A stretch of DNA of 64,000 nt from Phymorhynchus buccinoides. Its lineage: Eukaryota; Mollusca; Gastropoda; Neogastropoda; Raphitomidae. Positions 60,601 to 64,000 of this stretch are shown here, one piece after another (position 1 is the first letter of the stretch; each line of letters starts with the position of its first letter). The notes below the pieces were generated by a model. It saw only the letters and a program-made list of their open reading frames with translations. It ran no database searches and was not told the DNA's origin. Where the stretch lies: contig CM065701.1 of the NCBI GenBank assembly GCA_017654935.2, positions 1,866,609 through 1,930,608 on the forward strand, written 5' to 3'. The position numbers and the translations under genes were made by a program.

Positions 60601-62305
60601 GATGAGGATCAAAGCGCTTGCGAAACAAACAAAGGGGTTTCTTAGGACTGTTTAGTTTTAGCTGAATTGCGCAAACAGCTTTGAGCGCCCGCTCTTGTGA
60701 AGCGGATTCTGCTCTCTTTATTCTTTTTGGACAGTAGCTTCTGGCTTCCAGTTTCACCAAAGGATATCACACAAACCTTTCAACAGCTGTTTACCTTATA
60801 AGCCTTAGTGAAGATGGCTTCCAGCTTCACCCAAGGATATCACATGAACCTTTCCACAGCTGTTTACCTTATAAGCCTTAGTGAAGATGGCTTCCAGTTT
60901 CACCCAAGGATATCACATGAACCTTTCCACAGCTGTTTACCTTATAAGCCTTAGTGAAGATGGCTTCCAGTTTCACCAAAGGATATCACATGAACCTTTC
61001 CACAGCTGTTTACCTTATAAGCCTTAGTGAAGATGGCTTCCAGTTTCACCAAAGGATATCACATGAACCTTTCCACAGCTGTTTACCTTATAAGCCTTAG
61101 TGAAGATGGCTTCCAGTTTCACCCAAGGATATCACATGAACCTTTCCACAGCTGTTTACCTTATAAGCCTTAGTGAAGATGGCTTCCAGTTTCACCAAAG
61201 GATATCACATGAACCTGTCCACAGCTGTTTACCTTATAAGCCTTAGTGACCACCCGTTTCCTCCTCTTCGGTTCGTCGTCGTCGTCCACATCGCTGCGAA
61301 CATCGTCGTTTTCATCGATGCTGAAGTCAGAGTCGGTCGATTCTGAATCTGACTCTTCTGAGTCGTAGTCATTGTCCTCTGCTTCCTGAGAGCGAGAAAA
61401 ATGCGAACAAACATGTTAATCTGTTTGTATGTGTGTGCGTATCTTAAAATATGTATGCACATGTATGAACAAACATAATCATACATGAGCACATACACTT
61501 CAAATACATATTTTTTACCTTGAATTTGTAATCTTTACGTGTATCAGTCACTTTCCAACGAATAACTTTGAAACAGCAACTGAGCAAGTACTCCTTTTTG
61601 AGTGAAGATCATGTAGCATACATTTTTAAAAAAAGAAAACAATGATAATCAGACAAGCTGATTTGGCCATTTCACAGGCAGACAAATAAACCAAAGTCAA
61701 GCAAACCAAGAAATAACTTAGACAAGTGTATAATTGTATTACCTCTAAGCAAAGAACAATAGGTTTTCTTCAAACATAATTTGGTATATATATTCTAGTC
61801 ACAGAGTTTGTCTCTGTGAAATTTGGAGAGCGTATCACTGTGAATGTAGCGCCACTCACTTTATTCATATTGACAGGGGAGTGGGGGGGGGGGGGGAAGC
61901 GAGGAGGGGTGAGGATGGAGAGTGGACTTAGGAAACCTTTCAATCAATTTGGTCACACCATGTAATTGAATTTCTCCCTACTTTTAACTGCCGTGGGAAT
62001 TTTTATGTGCGTAAAGCGCATGGGTATAACTAGAAGTCCTTATCTGAAGGACTCATCGTTCAGTTCAATTTTCCCATCGAATTAGAAAGACAGGGAGAGT
62101 CCTGGATTCGATCCAGGGTCACTCGCGCACTGAAATTGGCATGGGAACTGTACCCACTTTGCCACATTCCTTCCTAAAAGGGAAATTCTCATACCTCTTC
62201 AAAGCCGCCATAGGTGGTCTTGTAGAACTCGTCCTCATCCTCCGCCTCCAGAAGATGCGTCATGCGACTGCCCGCGTTCCCTCTGCGCGCCCGCTCAGCC
62301 GCCAT
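42355..62305 (-). CDS. VPS72: VPS72/YL1 homologue, H2A.Z chaperone subunit (complete, 6 exons)
   Basis: YL1 binds H2A.Z-H2B dimers and delivers them within the SRCAP and TIP60/p400 remodelling complexes in the nucleus. Exons, in order: 62305-62195, 61385-61233, 45446-45332, 44596-44396, 44073-43929, 42694-42355. They total 1,065 nt, a 354-residue protein (human 364), with consistent phases and GT-AG borders throughout. The start ATG at 62305 sits in a good Kozak context (caccATGG). The N terminus reads RMTHLLEAEDEDEFYKTTYG then an acidic stretch and KRRKRVVTKAYK, the H2A.Z-binding region. The middle is basic coiled-coil-like. The C terminus has KCSRTFITF, LCPVTGLPAKYVDPLTNTPY and the YL1_C signature YAT..AF..IR. 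Exons 1 and 2 are separated from exon 3 by a 15.8-kb intron full of repeats. The stop faces the TOP3B stop. Confidence 0.96.
42701..42875 (-). repeat. VPS72: single acceptor-edge copy of VPS72 exon 6
   Basis: ggggtgggccgcctccatgg and cttggtcctccctcaaatca recur at 42762-42806 with the following intron sequence (aacacaacaaaggctataag), so the edge duplicated as a ~100-bp unit. The copy changed the acceptor context from tttcag to ttgag. Confidence 0.85.
43070..43285 (-). mobile_element. non-LTR retrotransposon RT fragment
   Basis: On the minus strand, SVLVNGCQSEQVRLSCGVPQ, GSVLGPVLFTFYTSPL and HHFYADDSQLH: the GVPQGSVLGP and YADD motifs of LINE reverse transcriptase, covering only motifs around the active site. 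Located in VPS72 intron 5. A fragment, not functional. Confidence 0.88.
43385..43925 (-). repeat. VPS72: donor-edge array of VPS72 exon 5, 5-6 copies
   Basis: Units of ~95-100 bp repeat ctaccagtcgctgaccatgc, ctcttcaccgaggaccagga and on to the GGTGAGTTGATGGG donor, joined by TG-rich intron sequence. One unit lacks a few bases (ccctcctcc for ccccctcctcc). Confidence 0.92.
43929..44073 (-). CDS. VPS72: VPS72 exon 5
   Basis: Encodes ETYQKLELEKKRSRVVKEVY, RGPVIRYQSLTMPLF, EDQEEIDVEEGG, matching PGPIITYHSVTVPL in human. Acceptor tgcag; donor GTGAGT, which recurs in six downstream copies. Confidence 0.95.
44201..44370. mobile_element. foldback MITE in VPS72 intron 4
   Basis: Terminal repeats TTGTTACGCCCAATCC and the complement-like GGATTGGGTGTAACA, with inner palindromes catttcatgaaa. 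Flanked by CAT on both sides. 170 bp, non-coding. Confidence 0.65.
44396..44596 (-). CDS. VPS72: VPS72 exon 4
   Basis: Encodes ERKSLRKSTALKSKQTQSRQ, then MLAEIADRNNVKVEDVRRLT, ending EQINLKSL. It matches RKSMRQSTAEHTRQ and TQEELLREAKITEELNLRSL in human. Acceptor tctccag; donor GTCAGT. Two copies of its 5' half lie upstream in intron 3. Confidence 0.95.
44636..45080 (-). repeat. VPS72: two acceptor-edge copies of VPS72 exon 4
   Basis: The copy at 44652-44745 is nearly identical to the exon start (gcctgcacctctcgctgctt; ttgcgtaaagacttgcgctc) with a usable acceptor (ttgccag). The copy at 44990-45080 is older and diverged. Confidence 0.88.
45332..45446 (-). CDS. VPS72: VPS72 exon 3
   Basis: Encodes EPKREEPAEKKVKVEEEKKK then DDIPSVQIYTSP, a low-complexity Lys/Glu linker, phase 0 in and 1 out. 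The acceptor ttgccag lies only ~10 nt from the 8-kb minisatellite, which therefore supplies the branch point and pyrimidine region. Donor GTACCA. Confidence 0.88.
45455..53578. repeat. 8.1-kb minisatellite, ~38-bp unit, ~200 copies
   Basis: Unit: cataataatactgatcatag caatagcgattacaacaa. The ends of the unit are themselves variable trinucleotide runs, (AAT)n and (CAA)n. Each unit holds the palindrome TGATCA. Truncated and fused units are frequent. It starts ~10 nt from the acceptor of VPS72 exon 3 and fills half of intron 2. Confidence 0.95.
53690..54122 (+). repeat. ~46-bp tandem repeat, 9 copies
   Basis: Units of aaaggtcatttccaatgtgt, gcaggatgggccaatcaaca. Unit length varies by 2 bp in a TG step. 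It lies between the minisatellite and the DIRS element in VPS72 intron 2. Confidence 0.92.
54241..54413 (+). repeat. DIRS right inverted terminal repeat
   Basis: Inverted copy of 60380-60552. Starts accaacacctgaaacaattg; inner end tacttccgccatta. Beyond 54241 the outer 45 nt are unique to this end. Confidence 0.9.
54472..54575. repeat. DIRS internal complementary region
   Basis: 104 bp whose first part complements the right outer end (54196-54257) and second part complements the left outer end (60530-60572). The join corresponds to GTAGAT|TGGTGG on the reverse strand. It serves as template for circularisation in the DIRS replication model. Confidence 0.9.
54864..57761 (-). CDS. DIRS element tyrosine recombinase ORF (overlaps RT frame)
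   Basis: A single open frame of 965 codons. The first ~55 residues are the RT start. The next ~540 are the RT/RNase H region read in a second frame with no stop. From about residue 640 it is a tyrosine recombinase: TNALYDLRWKAWFSFCARKK, the Arg motif ASTRRVSGLH (Arg ~771-772), VHELRAISASLAL (His-x-x-Arg at ~902-905) and the nucleophile in FYLRD (Tyr ~938). This R..HxxR..Y set is complete. Extensive overlap of the recombinase and RT frames is a DIRS hallmark. The true recombinase start is unknown and may be internal. Confidence 0.85.
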   Translation of the reverse strand: MASSVDALSQAYPAWRSLVDNAWILGVVREGYRFPFELEPPLSAKPIAFSPPADPVRLALPGPSSRTRFLLASLHGHEEVGRLPPCSGSVSAEQVSSQNQVQDGNSVHGPFVHTSRGLGNLSGLARRLLPSVHPPFPQKVSPLRLEGRNFPIQRPTIRSLSGPLDLHQGDQRAGRSGPLAGAAVKGLSRRLAFTRILSRSLARPHPSSCGPLASAGVPHQLQEVRSDPLSDLHLSRHVLRHRELYGHGVRGQAFSHCQSRGRPLRGEVGHVSPTPQPFGPHGVGSGAPPVGQSAQKATATGVDGAHPGPIPLRPAGRVGGLVSDGGHGLDRPVLDEQHGPNQSFGFPAVHPHGCLPKRVGSPYGDGRSLGRVDRATNTSPYQLARVGSHPAGPDPLSPRDSGKGGHGLRRQLDQLGVPPSSGGHPLSLPVSDGGGHSGLGRQPRDLPVSGVCPGKTQCSGGPTQPLSSGASNGVDDCASGLDPSLETLGQAHGGSLCHEVQQSSTSVRVPSQGPSGLGPQRLCDVLVRDVGLRLPPDCVAHESLGQVPPGKTRHDPRRAPLADSTLVSRTAGSGQGRPPHAGAHTQDPPPAKERSRPSKPFQAKPGRMETIKLGFRRQGFSSRTVELLLTSRRQSTNALYDLRWKAWFSFCARKKFDALRPSTVQFVEFLSHLYRTKGLSAQTLSGYRASLINTISLALGFDRTSKLSAPQVSHFLDAVRLRAPARTVRVPQWDVFLVLNYLRDRCEPLSSLSLKVLTLKTVFLIALASTRRVSGLHALSGLPRDVEFSGDFSSVSLCFLPEFRAKNQPGDVESPLLSIPSLRTILCPDDADRFLCPVRALRSYLSRTKGFRGSRRRLFLSINPKYTKDVSKNTVARWLLDCIKLSYSQSPVSLPSGSVRVHELRAISASLALVKGVPMVKIMSSAYWRSLNTFLSFYLRDISTQHDDDSFMIKKVVVAQTSVSL
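55928..57761 (-). CDS. DIRS element ORF: reverse transcriptase, RNase H, methyltransferase-like domain
   Basis: RT begins in the frame of 57761 (WILGVVREGYRFPFELEPPL). Near 57590 it moves to the next frame, where FYSRLFTVTKKSGGYRPVLD and the rest of RT continue to a stop at 55928. RT motifs are DLQDAYFHLSIHP, ALPFGLSLAP and the active site VFLDDWLL (57196-57191 encode DD). RNase H follows: HTDASLSGWGAH, NWLELEAIRLAL, CGDNSTSLAYL. The last part, MVDLFATRYSNRLPLYVSP and YAYPPTALLTKVL, is the Dam-like methyltransferase-related domain typical of DIRS. The missing ~20 residues at the frame change point to a small deletion. Confidence 0.88.
57794..60145 (-). CDS. DIRS element ORF1 (gag-like)
   Basis: 783 codons from MATSGSNSN at 60145. 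An in-frame ATG 69 nt upstream exists but falls in the leader next to the terminal repeat. The N-terminal half is Ser/Pro/Arg-rich and disordered. The C-terminal ~350 residues are more structured (LDERLLKAIRESFRNL; FLQPPSCLQESILRAEESLR; LGLHADYLPFARFSKP) and end in a basic Arg/Ser tail. The position, size and basic tail fit the nucleic-acid-binding gag-like protein of DIRS elements. I see no zinc knuckle. It ends 32 nt before the next ORF start. No stop or frameshift inside. Confidence 0.8.
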   Translation of the reverse strand: MATSGSNSNVSPKVQVDPVVHSPLPRDEAGRFRSKESSDKSIRSVSHKSRSKHSKSQRSHSQSSPCGPPRPSSVPVLSGFTFSPPKCKASRPDSSLGPVVPFCSDRRPLSTKATTSTRASTSTSWDKSQPRMSVAPSGKFALGGPPSLPTPFEGGRRRSPSDHRSRSYDWGLGQTSRCLEGNSSPEGRRPLDTSPAGEPEAYRLTPPRRRKVSDGVKGASHGRFALAAGLCPRGSPGDPPNGGDTGRVYSRPGGPTPRLRMDPEPVDEGLPASAAYRRSGHRSPRSADRGGKRPRLASPSPSGLPHRASLRPGPPSVGGLGGRGLVGRGLPGTPDRGQDGPPPAGHRGGLGLPGSPGRGQDGALSPQSSVGEPDLGLSRPGSPMNHGSSEASLSPTRSPPALDERLLKAIRESFRNLPPPASPVDPPVVRDSSNQALLDVIGGACPDVVRLSAPVSASATGQSAGSFQQGKDHLFLQPPSCLQESILRAEESLRTGRLLDDRRFAQGHSVRSREESSSSGSFLVPQFRTVLGLHADYLPFARFSKPSGVESDRLKCSEGCHSFTLKASSFRTLEVALSDALKGCGVASSLAQTASDSLGSSAPSRSPMDFRLFEQVDEPAVGVSLAALGEALQSLTDVLASLKVQTSAIARDSFLAKAKTLSAREKEQLRSLPLPLSGLFGEEALGSVIKLSSERKAQDGHEAMLALLVKQARQSSESHSARFRPGGRSLERRKRSIFPRTQDSKSSQYVARHTRGLRPYRPRNPSTRGSSRPAGGKPQQSFR
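60380..60552 (-). repeat. DIRS left inverted terminal repeat
   Basis: Inverted copy of 54241-54413, differing by one extra G in the run at about 60427. The outer 20 nt (60553-60572) are unique to this end and are copied in the internal complementary region. Confidence 0.9.
60770..61232 (-). repeat. VPS72: donor-edge array of VPS72 exon 2, ~6 copies
   Basis: Units of ~73 bp. On the gene's strand each has cactaaggcttataag, donor GTAAACAGCTG, tggaaaggttcatgtgatat and tttggtgaaactggaagcc. Only ~17 coding bases are included per unit. Single-base variants (acccaagg/accaaagg) alternate. Confidence 0.92.
61233..61385 (-). CDS. VPS72: VPS72 exon 2
   Basis: 51 codons, EAEDNDYDSEESDSESTDSD then EPKRRKRVVTKAYK. 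Acidic then basic, as in the family. The donor AAG|GTAAAC is repeated in the array that follows in the gene's direction. Confidence 0.95.
61390..61914. other. VPS72 intron 1 part, nothing recognised
   Basis: A+T-rich, with a short (TATG)n-like stretch at 61425-61470 and a G run at about 61884-61896. No gene. Confidence 0.5.
61915..62150 (-). mobile_element. SINE-like dispersed repeat, copy 2 (inverted)
   Basis: On the minus strand a B-box-like cctggatcgaatccagg precedes acgcacataaaaattcccac, ggcagttaaaagtaggg and accaaattgattg, the last parts shared with 28210-28325. Probably a tRNA-derived SINE in VPS72 intron 1. Confidence 0.6.
62195..62305 (-). CDS. VPS72: VPS72 exon 1
   Basis: 37 codons from MAAERARRGNAGSRM to TTYGGFEE, phase 0 out, donor GTATGA. 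It aligns with GNRLSGLLEAEEEDEFYQTT of human VPS72, the conserved H2A.Z-contacting start. Confidence 0.95.
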
Positions 62306-63200
62306 GGTGCGCCCTCGCTGCTCAACTCAATGGGCTGCTGGGAATAATAAAGTACATGCACTACTAGCTTTAGGCCTATAAGTATAACTCTCTTTTACAA
62401 TCATGAATCAGATCTGTACAGCAAAATATGGGTCGATATCCTGGCAATATCTAGAACATTCCGTCATTTATTTACATACATTATTCCTCATAATGTATGA
62501 ATGCAGCCATTGTATGCCTTTGTATGCAGACAATGAGACATTGGTCGATGGGGCATTAGTAATAACAAAGTACCTACATGTAGTATGTACTATCGGTTTA
62601 GTTAAACAATCATGAATCAGAATCAGATCTGCAGCAAAATGTTGGTTGATATCCCGATAATAGCTACTTTCCCTCTCCATGATCGCTCAGATGCTATAGT
62701 TTGCCCAAGTAGGTTCTTCTTCTTCTTCTTCTTCTTCTTCTGTGGTGGTGACCAACTTCTTTATATAGAAGTAATTGTACACACTTTAGGGGGTGACCAT
62801 AGAAAAAGAATCAGAAGAGAGAGAGAGGAAGAGAAAGTGAATACACATACAAAACTATCAGAGTGGCTTAGAATCAATAGGAAAAATCAAGTAAAGGAAA
62901 CAGATTTTTTTTTTTTTTTAAACACCTAGTTCTCGGCTGGGAAGGAGAAAACTACAGGGAGCTGCTGGCAGCTACGAATTTAATACTGTTGATGGGCTGT
63001 AAATGTAAAAAAAACAAATACAGCACTTGAGGTTTAGAAATTCGACCTTCTAAGTTCTACATTGAGACCTTAGTTTTTACTATCATTAGATCTGCAGCTA
63101 AAATGTGGGTTGATATATATATTGCCCCCCCCCCCCCCCCCCCCCCCCCCCTCATGTACACAGTACAGGCCTCTCCCTCAAATTAAGCCCACTCCCTCCT
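62306..63200. other. VPS72 upstream flank
   Basis: The promoter is expected just right of 62305; I see no TATA-like element I would call. Contains two to three diverged copies of atcagatctgcagcaaaatg (about 62405, 62620 and 63090), a (TTC)n run at 62716-62740, an A/T run at 62906 and ~28 C at 63124-63151. Confidence 0.5.
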
Positions 63201-63253
63201 CCCCCCCCCCTCCCCTATCTTTTCTTCTTTGATTAAACAACCACCGTCTTATT

Positions 63254-63320
63254 GATCTGATCATCTGGGCAGCATGCCAAACTCTCTGGAAATTTGGCAT
63301 GCTGCCCAGATGATCAGATC
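63254..63320. repeat. perfect 28-bp hairpin
   Basis: Arms 63254-63281 and 63293-63320 are exact reverse complements (GATCTGATCATCTGGGCAGC and on), with an 11-nt loop ctctctggaaa. No T run follows. Confidence 0.92.
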
Positions 63321-63369
63321 ACCAGATGATATGATCAGATGATGAAGAGTCCCCTGATCAAGAATTACC

Positions 63370-63822
63370 AACTCCATGGCCAAAACATACATTACAACGA
63401 GTAGAGGAAACATATCTGGGAGTCACCATCTCACAAGATCTTAGATGGGACTCCCACATCTCCAAATTGTGACCAGTCACTGCCGGGTATGCATAAAACA
63501 CGCTATCGCCCGAAGCCATACAATACCGCCCAAAACCACGTAGTTATACTCAAGCATTACAAAAACTGTAATTACGAAGGGAGACTTAAAACTAAATATG
63601 CCAAGTTTAGAATACCGCCGGCTAAGAGGTGACATGATAGAAACGTTTAAAATTTACATAAGTAATACCTATGCAAATTTTTTCACTAACATTGTTATTA
63701 ATCCTTGGAATTCCTTACCCAGTAATATAGTAACTGCAGGAACACTCAATAGTTTTAAAAACATGTTAGATAGACATTGGGAGGATTATAGCTTCCAGAC
63801 AAACTTTACTATTATTTAAATG
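63370..63822 (+). mobile_element. non-LTR retrotransposon (CR1/jockey-like) RT C-terminal remnant
   Basis: 63400-63470 reads EETYLGVTISQDLRWDSHIS. 63598-63819 reads LPSLEYRRLRGDMIETFKIY, then FFTNIVINPWNSLPSNIVTA and TLNSFKNMLDRHW, the conserved C-terminal end of LINE polyproteins. There is an internal deletion between IYI and FF and a frame break between the two parts. The remaining ~180 nt to the window end show nothing. Confidence 0.85.
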
Positions 63823-64000
63823 TAAGAAGCAATACGGTGCCGCGCTTTGTTGCGCCGGAATAATACTTTTTTTTTTTAAACAACCAATCACGAATGACTT
63901 GAAAAAGCAGGCAAAAGGCTATCTAAGCCTATATGCTGTACATCTGATATGATATAATATAAGTTAGGAAGTCATTGATATACTACACAGGTCTTGGTGA

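Overview
This is a window of animal nuclear DNA, most probably from a mollusc. That assignment is an inference from compact, well-conserved bilaterian exons set in repeat-choked introns, plus DIRS, non-LTR, hAT-like, piggyBac-like and tRNA-derived elements; no species can be named from the sequence alone. There are two host genes, arranged tail to tail. On the plus strand, thirteen exons (950-30930) encode the C-terminal ~660 residues of DNA topoisomerase 3-beta (TOP3B): the active-site tyrosine block, zinc ribbons, RGG box and stop codon. On the minus strand, six exons (62305 down to 42355) encode a complete 354-residue VPS72/YL1, the H2A.Z chaperone subunit of SRCAP/TIP60-type chromatin remodellers. 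The 11.4 kb between the two stop codons holds small transposon remnants and tandem repeats and no gene I recognise.

Layout. 1-949: intron end and decoy array. 950-30930: TOP3B exons separated by tandem arrays and insertions: a foldback element, a piggyBac-like element, a LINE fragment containing an 80-bp minisatellite, a SINE and an hAT-like element. 30931-42354: intergenic, with hAT-like, mariner-like and piggyBac-like small elements and a 2.4-kb array of ~62-bp units. 42355-62305: VPS72. Its intron 2 holds an 8.1-kb minisatellite of about 200 units and a structurally complete DIRS tyrosine-recombinase retrotransposon (54196-60572) in the same orientation as the gene. 62306-64000: upstream flank with a perfect hairpin and a LINE 3' fragment.

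The most striking signal is not a single gene. Around almost every exon of TOP3B, and around at least four of the six VPS72 exons, the adjoining intron contains copies of the exon edge itself, each carrying the splice site plus 20-75 nt of coding sequence. These have often expanded into long tandem arrays: about 64 copies of the exon 4 acceptor, 44 of the exon 5 donor, 30 of the exon 11 donor and 14 of the exon 8 acceptor. The authentic splice site is always the unit fused to the full exon. The introns are therefore filled with decoy splice sites made by repeated duplication of exon-intron junctions. I could not find this named as a feature class and rank it as the main observation.

Two cautions. 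The last TOP3B exon carries a one-base insertion in a T run that breaks the frame. Several arrays (around 17.1-17.6 kb, 38-40 kb and 45-53 kb) look locally scrambled. Both could be assembly errors in repetitive DNA rather than biology.
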